From: Adiantum capillus-veneris
Taxonomy: Eukaryota > Streptophyta > Polypodiopsida > Polypodiales > Pteridaceae
Assembly (NCBI GenBank): GCA_014529385.2
Contig: CM043942.1
Coordinates: 57,411,340 to 57,475,339, forward strand
DNA: 64,000 nucleotides
Reading direction: 5' to 3'
Shown: positions 1 to 10,941 of the stretch, piece after piece
Layout of the letters: the number at the start of each line of letters is the position of its first letter
Numbering within the stretch: the stretch's first letter is position 1
The notes under the pieces: model-generated
What the model saw: only the letters and a program-made list of their open reading frames with translations
Databases searched by the model: none
Told to the model about the DNA's origin: nothing
Position numbers and translations under genes: made by a program

Positions 1-1
1 A

Positions 2-3000
2 AGGCTAAAAGAGCTACCACCTTATGAACTGGATCCAAGTTTCAGTAAAAACCGCAAAAGCAACATATCTGTCAAAAGAACAACTTGAAGATAGAAACAT
101 GACAGTTTTCATCGGCAGATTTAAAAGTGAAGAAGGACATAAAGTGGAGCTTCAAATGCTACCAAAGGAAATAAAAGATATCGCTGCTAAGCAAGACACA
201 CAAGAAGCCAATAGAAGGCTGGGTCTTAAAGAATTTTACGACCAAGAACCATGTGGTGTCGACTATCAAAAGGAAGATGAATTATTGTCATCAATTAAAG
301 AGGATGGCACCACCCAAATCACTGACCAACAAGGGCAGAAGATAGAAGTATATATAACCAAGGAGATTGTGGCCGAGGCATTGAAGATGCCCATTGAAGG
401 AATGACAATGAGGAAAAGGGACAGGAAGATAGCAAGCACCTTTACAAAAGACACTACTGTTTCCACCTTTGTTGATCTTATTCAAATACAAGTGGAAGAA
501 CCGGCACGATTGTATCACTAACATTTCCACTTCCTGGCAAAGAAACCGCCGAGGTACACTACATCGAACCATGCAGTTGTGATTACCTTCACTCAGGTGC
601 CGAAGTCGATAGCCACGCAACCGGTAGATCATGCTCAGTATGTGCTAACCACTCTAAAAAGCACCAAAAAATCACATAATTGGGTGCACCTGAAGTGCTG
701 ACACGCATAGCATACAATGATATTGGCATGGCCGACAACCTGCCGCTAGTCCCTGATCGCCAGTCCCTGATCAAAACACATGGATAATTAAAGGTCGACC
801 TTCTCAAAGAACTACCAAGTTAGGGAAAACAAATTAGAAATAAAATGAGGAATCCTCTGAAGCTCACAATAGCGAGAGCTTTGACAGCGAAGAGACAAAG
901 GCGAGAAGAGAAATGATGAAGAAGAAAGCAGTGGCTGCCCACCAGGAAGAGCCACAACAAAAGAAAGCGAGGTTTGAAAGAGAACAACAAGCATATGAAA
1001 GAAGTAATCAAGCAGTAGGTGAAGAAACCAAAAAATGGGCACCACATGATATCAAGGGTCCAAGGACCAAGAACCTCTTCAAGCCTACCCGAGAGGACCC
1101 AAGTGAATTGCTAGAGTGGATGTATGCGGAGGCCGAGGCCTTAAAACTGCAGGAGGCCCTCGGGGAGCAAAGGAAATTAAAAGAAGCATCAGCTGCACAA
1201 CCAAGGAAAGCCGAGGCTCAACAGGAACATTGTCATGAACAAGGAGATACCTCTCCAAGACCAACAACTATGGAGCAAACACATCCTCCTACGCTATGCC
1301 CAAGCCCTTAACCACCGGCTAAACCAACGGAAGAGGATCAAGTAAAAGAAACTGAAGAGGTCAATTTCAAGAGACCCAAGAGAACACAAGCTAAAGCTCG
1401 ACCCTCTACGACCACTCAAACAAACAGGCTGAAGCACCTCTCAAGCCTCAAGAAGAATCCACTGTGTCAGCTACACAGCCTCAGGCAGAAGTTATTGTAC
1501 CACCTAAAGAGCCTGAAAAGAAACAAGAGGCCACGTTTGAACAACCAATGGAGACACAAATAATGGCAGGAGGACCTTCTACACCCACCCAACAAGAAGT
1601 CAAAGAAGTCACCCACAAAGAGTCAAGAAGCACAAGCTACAGAGGCAACTGCAACACCTCAAGGTGAAATAGAACCCCGTCCACAACCACAAGCCGCTGC
1701 ACAATACAACAAAAGGAGCCACAAGCCGACACGGCTGAAACTTTACAAAAAATCCAAGCAGAGCCTGAAGACTGGGAAACGACCGATGAAGTCATAATAC
1801 AAGTTAATGAATATGCCCAGCAGATGCTGCAGATGACAAATAAAATGAGATCAACAGCAATTAGCCGCAATGCTAAAGCAAGAGAACTTGAGCTTGTCAT
1901 CGGTTCTCTCCAAGGAGAGTTGGATGACAGAATGAATACCATTTCAAAATTACAAGAACAGATCCAAGAGCTAAAGAATGAAGCAGTACAGCACCAGCTC
2001 TCCAAGAAGAAGCAACAAAAAAAACTGGAAGAGCTAGGAGAGCTCCTAACCAAACTCTCCGATGCTTGCAAGAAGAAAGATGAGCAATTGAAAAAGGTGG
2101 AAAATGACCTACTAATCACTACTCAAACGGTCCAAAAACTTGAAGTACAGCTGGATGTAGCCAATGCCTCCTTACAATACTCTGAGAAACGAATCAATGA
2201 CGAAGTGGCATTTTTAAGGCAGATTAGAGAAAATCCCATTGTAGCTTCACTCAAGGGAATAGATGATGTCTACAAAGCCTTGGAGAAGAGGAAAAAAGAC
2301 CTAGAACTTGAGTTGAACCTGGAACAATCACAGAGGCGAGACCTTGCCTTGATGCGGGTCCAAAGATAAGAGCAATTACTCAAAGAGATAGAAGATCTGA
2401 AAAGAGACAATCAACTCGTGAGAGACAGACAAACCGAAGCTCATGAAGAGGCTGGTATGTCAGAACAACCACCTCTTGATCTCCCACCACTCTCCTTTGC
2501 AAAAATGGAACCACAACCATCTGAAGAGCTCCAAGGAGATTCAAACTTCCAAGTGCTAATCAGTGAAGAACAACAAGCACCAATGGTAAAGTTAACTAAA
2601 GCTGAAGGGGAGGCACTCAAAGAGAAGATTGTCAACGAGGTCGATACTGAGTGGAAAGCAGCCATGGATTGGGAGTTGACAGTTCTTCATTCTGTCAATG
2701 TCACTGACCAACAAAATTAATGCACAATGGCATCAACAATTACTGCCATATCCTTTCATCAAAGTAGAGCTGCTACAAGTGAAGGAAAGACTTTTTAATG
2801 ATATGCAACAAAAAGGTGCAGAAGATGTCCACCCCAAAGTGGCGAAAGAGCTGGCTGAACAAGAATACAAGGTACTTGATTCTGTTCACAAGAGCATCTG
2901 TAGCCCTTCAAAAAGACCCTACGTTCTGTCCTGTACCAAGAGTAAGGACATGGCAGGCACATGAGACATTAACAAAGAAGAGACCAACCTAGCTCAATTA

Positions 3001-3547
3001 CCCCAAACTGCCAGCTCCATAGCAGGGACAAGTCAGCACAGAGGAATACATAGCGAAAACCCTCACGGGTGCCATAAACTTTTTCAAGAGACTACCAGAC
3101 CTCTCCTCTGCCATGCTGTATAAAATCTGCAAAATACTGCTTACATGTATTCAAGCATTTCATGAGCCGGAGCAGGCAAGAGCGCCATGGATGTCCTTCC
3201 TTGAAGGAAACCAAGGTTTATGCTATGATCTGAGTGAACATCCTTTAGAAGAGGTTCTCTACGGCTTCTATGCACGATGTATGTTCCTGCCGTCAAGCAA
3301 CATACTAGCATTCGAAGAGGCATTCTATACAGGATTCGTTACATGGCGGACTAAAAGTTTTGGACCAGTCATCAGTAATCTGACGTCAAGGTTCGTCGGC
3401 TACTCTGCCATTGAACTAAAAGATAAGGTCACCATGAAATTTTTGCAAGTCCTTGAAAAAGAAAAATGCATCAGATATGAGAAAGCTTTACAAGTGCTTA
3501 AAGATCGCCTCGCCAGCCGTCAACCTGAAGACTACCTCCACCCATAA
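2..3547 (+). pseudogene. Copy A: degraded coiled-coil protein of an LTR element lacking RT
   Basis: A broken reading frame entering from the left edge, homologous along its whole length to copy B (10942-14306, minus). The best-preserved pieces are 24-521 (N-terminal globular part; the first codons lie in another frame, giving residues KELPPYELDP, so a frameshift sits near base 50), 913-1311 (K/E/Q-rich), 1824-2369 (about 180 residues of heptad-like coiled coil), 2418-2720, 2698-2964 and 3113-3547 (C-terminal part ending at a stop followed at once by a polypurine tract). Over about 120 N-terminal residues roughly three quarters match copy B. I see no zinc knuckle, protease, RT or integrase motif. 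The position just before a polypurine tract and LTR implies the gag-like product of a non-autonomous LTR retroelement. The N-terminal part may belong to a plant-transposon ORF1 family, but this is unproven. Confidence 0.7.
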
Positions 3548-3568
3548 AGCTGTGTCAAGGGAGGACAC

Positions 3569-3586
3569 AGGGGAGGAGGGGGGGAA
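3569..3586 (+). other. Polypurine tract of copy A
   Basis: A purine run (AGGGGAGGAGGGGGGGAA) lies just downstream of the copy A stop codon and directly before TGTAGCAGC, the presumed LTR start. Copy B has the equivalent purine run in the same place on the minus strand (10903-10918). It is the expected plus-strand primer of an LTR retroelement. Confidence 0.7.
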
Positions 3587-4046
3587 TGTAGCAGCAAAGC
3601 TAGCTCGGACATCAAAGCTAACTCGAACAACATTTTTCAGAGCTCTTATCATTGTAAACCATTTATTATTTTGATGAATCAAGAATATTGTAACTCCTAC
3701 TTTCCAAATAACTTTGTAATTGATAACCAGGGGCTACAAGTTTCCAGATTGTATCAATCTGTCATTAGTTAGAGCTCCTAGATGATTAGTTTTGACCACC
3801 AAAAACCTTGGCTAAGGTATAAAAGCCAACTTTTGTAAGATTTTTAGAAGTTTTGGATAAGAAATACATAGTGTGAGCTAACGGCACTCACTACTTGCAT
3901 TCTCTCGCTTCCTACTCCCTCCTCGGTTGTCACATTGCAGTCATGTCTCTTGCGTTGCAACTTCAAGTAAGAGCTCTACGCATTGACGTAAGTAGTTCAT
4001 AGTGTTTTGTAGCTTTTGGCATCATCGACTCGTGGCCTAATTTCAT
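3587..4046 (+). mobile_element. 3' LTR of copy A (right end uncertain)
   Basis: It starts with TG right after the polypurine tract. The first about 95 bases are shared with copy B's LTR stump, including TTATTATTTTGATGAATC at 3662-3679. A good TATA box (TATAAAA) is at 3818-3824, followed by a pyrimidine-rich stretch, as expected of U3/R. No second LTR is available for comparison, so the right end is a guess; homology to a known element stops mattering before 4484. Confidence 0.5.
3818..3824 (+). promoter_or_regulatory. TATA box in copy A LTR
   Basis: TATAAAA lies about 230 bases into the LTR, in the context AAGGTATAAAAGCC. It is a plausible RNA polymerase II promoter element of the retroelement. 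Confidence 0.45.
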
Positions 4047-4483
4047 CATAAGTAGGAATTTACACTTTTAAATCAAGAACTAAGTACAGGTGGGGTATTG
4101 GGACATCAATGCTAAGCATTTAGATGCATTCTGGGTCGAAAACGACTAGGTCAAAATCTCACTACTGTTAATAATCGTGTTTTTTGCATTGTGCCTAAAT
4201 TGAGGTTTGGAGACCATAATCATGTGTGATTAGATCTTTTAAACATGTCCTAGAAGTTTCGTAACGTTTGGATGTCATTTGATGCTGCAACGGATGTGAT
4301 TTGTTTGTCGATGAGCGACTAGCTTTTGGTGATTTTTGTCACTTGAGTTTAGCGTGAGTTAGATACGAGTTGTTAGTTGTTTTCCAAGAGAGTGACACCC
4401 TCTTATAGCCTCTATACACTATTCAAGTGAGCTTCATCCCATGGATTGACAATTATTCGTGGTTCTCGCTAAATTTGCAATAA
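4047..4483. other. Unassigned spacer
   Basis: No open frame, tandem repeat or recognisable domain is visible. It could be the rest of the copy A LTR or the sequence into which element P1 was inserted or truncated. Confidence 0.3.
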
Positions 4484-5239
4484 GATAGGAGTGAGGTTAG
4501 ACACACGTCCCACACTAAGTTCCTCTTCGAGAACATTATCACACGTTTGGGATGCCCCTTTGAACTTGTGAGTGACAATGGAACTCATTTTAGAAATGAA
4601 GTAATAAAAGAACTCACATCAGACTTCATGATATCTCACCACAACTCTACACCCTATTATCCCCAAGAAAATGGACAAGCTGAGAGTACCAACAAAAATC
4701 TCATCTCCATTTTGACAAAGACAGTTGAGGCCCATCGCACTGATTGGGACCTAAAGCTAACATCAGCTTTATGGGCTTATCATATCGCATATAAGGTTGC
4801 CATTAATTGCACAATGTTTACGATGGTGTATGGCCAAGAAGTGGTTATGCCATGGGAGTTTGTCATTCCTAGTCTTCGAGTAGCTTCTCAAGAAGGTTGG
4901 GATGGTAACCCCTTAGTGGAGCGATTATATATCCTTGAAATGCTAGACGAAGAGAGGCAATTGGCTGTGCAAAATGCCCTAGTAGAGAAGGATAGAAGGA
5001 AGAAGTGGTTTGATCACCATTTAAAGGATAAAGACATCAAGGTCGGTGATAAAGTTCTTATGTACGGGGTATGTAACGAAAAGAACAAATTGAAATACGC
5101 TCGTAAGGGACCATATCGAGTGTGTGAAATTACCCCGTAAGTTACCATTCGTGTGGAGACTCTAGATGGAGTTGAAACCATTGGATTCCTTAACTGGAGT
5201 AAATTCAAAAGATATTATGATCCTCTAAGCCAGGGATAG
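4484..5239 (+). pseudogene. P1 integrase, 5'-truncated (Ty3/Gypsy)
   Basis: The frame begins about 60 bases before 4547 and runs to stops at 5138 and 5237. The catalytic core shows the second catalytic Asp in SDNGTHF and the Glu in the block YYPQENGQAEST, which is the second half of a DDE integrase. It is followed by the usual linker, the basic C-terminal region (RKKWFDHHLKDK, GDKVLMY) and GPYRV, a GPY/F-type module. The zinc finger and first Asp are missing, so the copy is 5'-truncated. The same reading frame, interrupted only by stop codons, continues into an aspartic protease. P2 (16250-16846, minus) has the same domain order but is clearly a different, diverged element. Confidence 0.85.
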
Positions 5240-5760
5240 ATACAAGCCATTCATCAAAAGAAGGCTGTCAAGGAACAAGTAGAGCTAAAGAAAATCCAAG
5301 CAAGAGTTGAGGCTCAAGAACGACAACAACATCTCAGACGTCAACGAGAGGCTAATCTGGGAATCACGCAAGCATTTTTTGAGGACACCGATGACAATTC
5401 ATTAGAATCTAAGCCACCCCTACGATACCCCATTGAGCTAAATAGCACCTATGGGAAAGTTCTATATAACGCTTTAATGGACACGGGTGCTAAATTTAAT
5501 CTACTATCATATGGGGTGTGGTGTCAGTTAAGAAATCCATCTCTATCTGAGAGTACTATCCAAGTTAAGGGAGTCAACAAGAAAAAAATTATGGTTTCTG
5601 GAATCTGACACACTTCTGTCAGTTATGACAACGGGGTAGTAGCTCAAGACTTTTTGGTCATGCCTGCTGGAACTATGGAGGGCAACATAAACTTTGGATG
5701 CACATAGATGTTGGCAACCAAATGCACTATTGATTGGGGTACTAGTAGTGTAATGCATCC
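5240..5760 (+). pseudogene. P1 aspartic protease (retropepsin) placed after the integrase
   Basis: In the same frame as the integrase, an E/K/Q-rich linker of about 60 residues leads to ALMDTGAKFNLLS, the retropepsin active-site signature with its catalytic Asp at 5480-5482. About 70 residues later comes a block resembling the ILGxxWL...DW end of retropepsins (GCT, stop, MLATKCTIDWG). Stops interrupt the frame at 5606 and 5705. Canonical Ty3/Gypsy Pol is ordered protease-RT-RNase H-integrase, so a protease downstream of the integrase is unusual. Only about 270 bases separate it from the polypurine tract, so it is the last domain of this element. The protease identity is strong from the motif; activity is lost. 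Confidence 0.7.
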
Positions 5761-6022
5761 ATAGAGGTAAAAGCTTCTCCACAACCTCCAGCTACAATAG
5801 TGGACCTCCATGAAGCTACAAAGGAGTCCACACCTCCCATTTTCCAAGAATCACCTGAGGAACCACTTCAAATTTGTTCCCGAGAGAGTATCTTACCACC
5901 CTTACAACTTGATGAGACACCTAAGGTAATAGAAAACTAATGGCAAAAAACCGCACCTATTACCAACTGGAACAATTGGTTTCAAAGGGTGACGACATCA
6001 TTCCAAAAAGTATGACCTACCC

Positions 6023-6036
6023 AAGAAAGGGGGGAG
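6023..6036 (+). other. Polypurine tract of P1
   Basis: AAGAAAGGGGGGAG directly precedes TGTTTGCTGACATCC, the likely LTR start. It fixes the end of the internal region and shows that the protease-like domain is the 3'-most coding part of P1. Confidence 0.7.
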
Positions 6037-7032
6037 TGTTTGCTGACATCCATCATTTACTTACTCTCCTCTTAACCTTCCTCACTGACCTCTCAATCTT
6101 CCAATCCTAGGGAATGTACATATATAGCCCTATACTCAAGGAAAAAAAAAGTAAAAGAGCAAGAGCCACCAAAAAAAAAATCTGAAAACTTACAAATTCT
6201 AGTACAAGACCCAAGAATCATAATGACAAATCACTCACAAGGACACGATATTTGGACACAACCCTTATACTATTTTCACACTAATCAAAATATATATGTG
6301 TCTACAGATATGGCTAGTACGCTAGAGTCATCCACTCCTACCTTGGGTGAGAGGTACCCTCTATACTTTTCACAAGTGTTTCACATAGTCTACCCAGTGC
6401 TTGCTTGTGAATGGGATTTGGTAGATACGCTAGCTTGTGAGAAGAATTTTGAGGAATTAGAATGGCTGCTACGTGTATTGACCATGACTTGTCCATACTT
6501 AGTAGAGGACGTCTCTCCGGTTCACAAGCTTACCCTCTTGATCGAGATGACTATAGACGCCTAGTGATGTTCTTAGTGAACATTTGTGCCTCTAATGATG
6601 AGGAAGAGTTACATGAATACACGGATGGCACGTATGGTCTCACGGATGATGACTGTTTTTCTTGACAATGATGAGGATAGGGGTTTAGACCTAGGGCTAC
6701 CTGCCCATCTATTCAATATCCTATTTCCTTGACTCTCTAGGAGGGTGCAAATAATTAGGTTAGGGTTCATTATGTTGTGTGATTGTGTTCAATAAAGGTT
6801 TGTGCCTCTTCCCACCACTGATGTGTCTCCTAGAGATACTCCTTGTGTTTTCTAGTGTGTACAAGAACGTGTTGAAGTTGCTGGGATTTTGAGTCTCTAT
6901 CTAATTCACTGTTCAAAGAATCGAGCGAGATCATAAACACAAACAAGTGTTTCTTGTCCATTTGCATTGCCTCAAGTCTCTTCTAGAATCCATGTTTGCC
7001 TGTTTTTACTGTGATTGGTAGCACACTATTCA
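6037..7032 (+). mobile_element. 3' LTR of P1 (right end uncertain)
   Basis: It starts TGTTTGCTG after the polypurine tract. A TATA-like TATATAG is at 6121-6127 and an AATAAA polyadenylation-type signal at 6791-6796, consistent with U3 and R. No partner LTR is present, so the end near 7032 (a CA within CTATTCAACA) is only a suggestion. Confidence 0.45.
6223..6665 (+). pseudogene. Short ORF inside the P1 LTR, one frameshift
   Basis: An ATG-initiated frame (6223-6567) of 113 residues begins about 100 bases after the TATA-like box. From about 6535 a second frame continues to 6665 and ends in an acidic tail (NDEEELHEY). Together they suggest a frameshifted protein of about 145 residues. I do not recognise it. 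If the LTR assignment is right, it would lie in the 5' leader of the element's own transcript. It may equally be chance open sequence. Confidence 0.3.
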
Positions 7033-8067
7033 ACACATTTATTTAGTATTAAAACATTAGATTCAATATGATTTTATGTCATAATTCCTTGTCTAGGTTT
7101 AAGAAACAAGCAGTTTGACTAAGCTAGTTTGACCAAGTTAGGCGTTAGAGATCTTCTCTTAATACCATGGGGAATGCCTTCCTAATAATAAATGGTTACT
7201 TTATGTTCTTAATCTGATGTAGGAAGCGTTGTGTGCAATGTACTATGGCTTTCCAGTGGGCTTAGTCCCTATTGACCTTTAGCTTAAGTATTATAAAGGG
7301 AGTTTACTAGTGTGATGAGGCTGGGGAGGGTAACAATGTCAATATGACCCCCCAAAGTTACAAAATTGAAAGGCAATGAAAAACAAAAAACAAAAAACAA
7401 AAGTGCCAACACATGTAAAATCCTAATTTGGTACTTCACTCACATGTATTGCCTATGGTACTAGAGCCCTAGAGGTTCCCAGTGTGGGCGCATTTCCTTG
7501 AAAATCAAAAATCCCAAGGCATACAAAATAAGCACACACATCAAAAATTAAATCACTGTGAAAAAACTTTGGGGGCTCGAAGAAAAGGGAATAATTCAGG
7601 CGATGATTTCATAAGCAACTCCTTTTATCGTAGCTTAACTAGAAGGTCTTTTAGGTATAGCCTCTAGTCAGCCCTCGAACATGAAATACTTTGCTCTCGT
7701 GATTAAACATCTCAATTGACCAGAGAGAATCGAGAAACTTGCCCATGCTATTAATAGGTGACCTCTAGTGCCTCTTGACCGTTGAATTAGCGACCCCAGA
7801 CTAGTTTATTTTTTACCTTTACAAGTGCTTATGTACTTAATTATATTCGAGTTTAATGTTTACTGCTAAAAATTGTTTAATGCTCTGTTACCAATCAGTT
7901 TGTGTGCCTATTCATTGCCTATGCTTTTTAATTGTATGCAATTACTGTGCAATTTATGGTGGTTGATTTTGCAATGTTTGAAGAAAGCTCAACACTCCAA
8001 ACTCGGATGCTCTTCCACCTGAACGAACGGGCTTCATCTCAATAGCTTCTGAGGACGGAATCTACAT
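7033..8067 (+). other. Unassigned; probably 3' internal end of another LTR element
   Basis: No domain is recognisable. A 61-codon frame at 7482-7667 has no visible motif. The stretch ends in a purine tract at 8068-8079 and an LTR-like start at 8082, so at least its right part is likely the untranslated 3' end of a retroelement internal region. Confidence 0.3.
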
Positions 8068-8389
8068 AAGGAAGGGGGGCATGTTAACCCTTACGGACAC
8101 CCTATCACCTTCGACGGACACCTTATCCTTAATTGATTGAGTCATGGACCGGGCTTGTTGGTCCAATAGGTGTATAGGTGATCGCCGATGAGAGGCGCAC
8201 TCTAATCGGAACATTCAAGGGTTAGTTGGCTAAGCATGGGCGTTTAAGTGTGAATGGACGAGCTCATATAAAAGTCACTTAAACCTAAAAATCACTCATT
8301 CTCTCATTTGTGCAATTGAAGAGTGCTCTTGCTCCATCTCCATCTTCTTCTTCATCTCCTTGTGTGTGTGTGTGTGTGTGTGTGTATGC

Positions 8390-8452
<63 letters not shown>

Positions 8453-9020
8453 AGTGTGTGTGTGTGTGCGATCGAGCATTGCGACGGCACGACGGCGGTG
8501 AGGCGGTTGAGCGCGGCACGGCGGTAGCTCCCTCTTCTTGGCGGCGATGAATCCTCCATGAAGGCGAGCGTAGGGTGGTGAGTGACAAACCCTTGCTTTC
8601 TTGAGCTTGCTAGATTAGTCTGGTTGTGTGCTTGCAGCCATTTGTGGCTTGCACATAGTGTAGGGCAAGTCCCTTGGTTGACACGTGCAACAAATGCGCA
8701 CAATGGCAAAGCGCTAGAGCAAATGTGAAGAACTTGGGTAGGCAAGGAGATCTAGGAAGTGTATATATTATGTGGTTATGATGGCCGAACTGTATAGGTT
8801 TCTTTCTTGAAGAAAAGGGTTTACATTGGCAAAGGCTCTTACGATATGCAAGGCAACTTGGGTAGAGGAAGACATGTGGTCAGTGGTAAAAAAAAAGGAG
8901 ACGAGAGGTTTCTCACCTCTGCATGAGGACAACCAAAAAGTGCTACTTTGTAATTTTTTTGTAAAATGCGTTTTTTCTAAAAACGGCCCACGTTGTCTGA
9001 AGGAAAACCGCCTTTTGAAC
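8068..9020 (+). mobile_element. Polypurine tract plus LTR of an unidentified element
   Basis: AAGGAAGGGGGG (8068-8079) is followed by TGTTAACCC at 8082. TATAAAA at 8277-8283, preceded by a GC-richer upstream region, gives a plausible U3 promoter. Downstream lie a compound microsatellite and no open frame of note. The right end is not defined because no second LTR is present. Confidence 0.45.
8361..8468. repeat. Compound (GT)n-(GA)n-(GT)n microsatellite
   Basis: About 12 GT units, then about 27 GA units with one interruption, then about 8 GT units. It lies just downstream of a TATA box, so in the presumed leader of the LTR transcript. Open frames across it on both strands are low-complexity artefacts. 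Confidence 0.95.
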
Positions 9021-9605
9021 ATTTTTGTGTGAGGCCAATTCTACACCGATTGACAGATATTCAAGTTTTTGTATTCTACTGTGTTTGGATAGTTACAGAC
9101 AGGACAACGAAGGAGATAGCTCTATGAGAGTTTTGGTTGTTGTATAGTCCACCATAGCCCATCAATTGAAGAAGACGCAAGCTCTGATTATGTTGCTTTT
9201 GGTGTCATTCCCCCTCCCTCTTCTCTTCTTTGCATATGTGCATGCATTGCTGGGTGTGTGTCGGCAAGTGTGCCCCCCCAAGGTCTGCAGTGCAAAAAGA
9301 GATTGTGAGAGTTTGTGTGTGATGAGGGTTGTGATGATGGTGCTTGGTTGTGGTGTTGCAAAAGTGTGTTCGTAGAGTTGTGTGCATATGGTAGTTTTTT
9401 GGGTGTGATATGGTGTTTAGAAGGTGAACATCTAGTGGATTGGGGAGTTTTGTGTATCCTGGGCCATAGAGAGGCTGATTGTTTGTGTGCAGGGTGTGTA
9501 CCCCTTCCCCCTTTCCATCTTGTGGTGCCCCCATTGAGGAGCATTGATACTCCGATTTGAAGTTGAAAGTGGTGTTTGAAGCTAGCAGAGAGATAGTGGA
9601 GCCAA
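9021..9605. other. Unassigned T/G-rich stretch
   Basis: No motif is recognisable on either strand. It could be the LTR end and leader of the element whose gag-like frame follows, but no primer binding site was seen. Confidence 0.25.
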
Positions 9606-10843
9606 GATTTTGCCCCATATTTATAGGTGTTGAAGACCCTAAATATTGGTTGACAGATTTGGATTATGGATGTTATCGATGCATATGTTGATGGATGCAA
9701 AAAAGCTAGAGATGGTGCCACTGCTGATGCGCGGACGTGCAAAGATTTGTTTTGATGGTTTGAAAGGTGATGATCAAAGTTCATGGTGGCAGGAACTGCA
9801 GAATCGTTTCTAAAGTGGTTTTGAAAGGTGGTTACTCCGAAGAAGGATGTGCAAAGCTGAAGGCGATACACCAAGATATAAGTCAAGACTTTTTAATTTC
9901 CTTTGATGAATTTGAAGCATGTTGGAAGCAATTGGAGATTGCTACTGGGGTTAAAGGAAATCAGTACCTGAAGTTGTCAAAGTTTCTTGAGTGCTTGCAT
10001 CCAAAGATTAGAGAAAAGGTGGAATTCGGTGCGGATACATATGATGACATGGTGTATTTGGCCAAGGTAAAGAGCAGGAAGGTGAAACAAAAGCTGGATT
10101 TGGGCTTCTTGAAGCCTGCAAATTATGTGTCTATGGCAGCAGCAAGGTGTTCTATGGTTCAACCAAAGGTGATGCCGGTTGTCCGAAGTGAAAAACCTAT
10201 TGAGGTTAGGCCTATGGTCAATTATGTTCCTTGGAGGTTTCTAGTTTATGGTGTACCCATGCCAGTGATGGAAGAGCTTGTCAAAGAGGATGAGTCCCTT
10301 ATCAAAGAGAACCTGTGTGCAAAAGGGATAGAAAATGTCGAGATTCAAAGCTAGCTTGAAGAGGTAAAGCGTGTTCTCTTAGAGAGTTTGTATGAAAAGG
10401 TAATAGAGTGGAATCAAGTTGTAGATGCCGAATGCTTGGAAATGGATGAAGAAAGTGAGCAAATCTTAGAGGAAGGTCAAGCTTATGTGGAGAAATAAGA
10501 GGACGAGGATGCAGATACAGAGTCGGTTTATCATGCTGATGAAGATGAAGATGCAAGCTTGAGTTTCTGGGAGACAAGAGAGAAAGACAATGCAGACGAG
10601 TCCACATCCTATGGCAAGGAAACAGATGCTGATGAGTCTGTACTGAAAAAGGTAAAGATGCCTTGTTGTTGGACTGATGATATGGTGAAAGTCAATGTGA
10701 AAAGAGAGCAAGTTGAAGTGCCAAAGCTTGTAGAAGAAGATATGCGGTTGAGGGTGATATGTGGCACTATGTTGATGACCATGCTGATGAAGCTAGCGGT
10801 GGAAAGTGCTATGGTGATACAATATTACGATTCATCAAAATAA
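9606..10843 (+). pseudogene. Gag-like frame with acidic C-terminal part
   Basis: At 9612-9765 three frames in turn give residues typical of a retrotransposon gag (DPKYWLTDL, then DGLKGDDQSSWWQEL), showing several frameshifts. From 9767 a single frame runs to 10843 with stops at 10352 and 10496. It contains a helical segment (FEACWKQLEIATGVKGNQYLK..., capsid-like) and a very acidic region after 10360 (DEESEQILEEG, EDEDADTES). The resemblance to gag rests on the GDDQSSWW-type block; no zinc knuckle is visible. The frame ends at the junction with copy B near 10815-10843, so the element is truncated there. Confidence 0.45.
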
Positions 10844-10902
10844 TAAATGTTTTTACAATGAGAGCTCCAAAAAATGGTATCCGAGTTAGCTTGCTGCTAA
10901 CA
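10815..10902 (-). mobile_element. 3' LTR stump of copy B
   Basis: Read on the minus strand from 10902 it starts TGTTAGCAGC after a purine tract (10903-10918) and matches the first about 90 bases of the copy A LTR up to about 10815. There it abuts the gag-like frame of another element, so most of the LTR has been lost or never copied. Confidence 0.6.
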
Positions 10903-10941
10903 TTCTCCCCCTCCTCACTTGTGTCATCCCTTGACACAACT

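Noticed and set aside
291-632. Minus-strand open frame opposite copy A
   Set aside because: A shadow of the plus-strand frame, not matched by conservation in the corresponding part of copy B.
9188-9886. 232-codon open frame on the minus strand
   Set aside because: It lies opposite G/T-rich sequence and a gag-like plus-strand frame, is rich in H, S, T and N with no domain, and looks like a frame kept open by composition.
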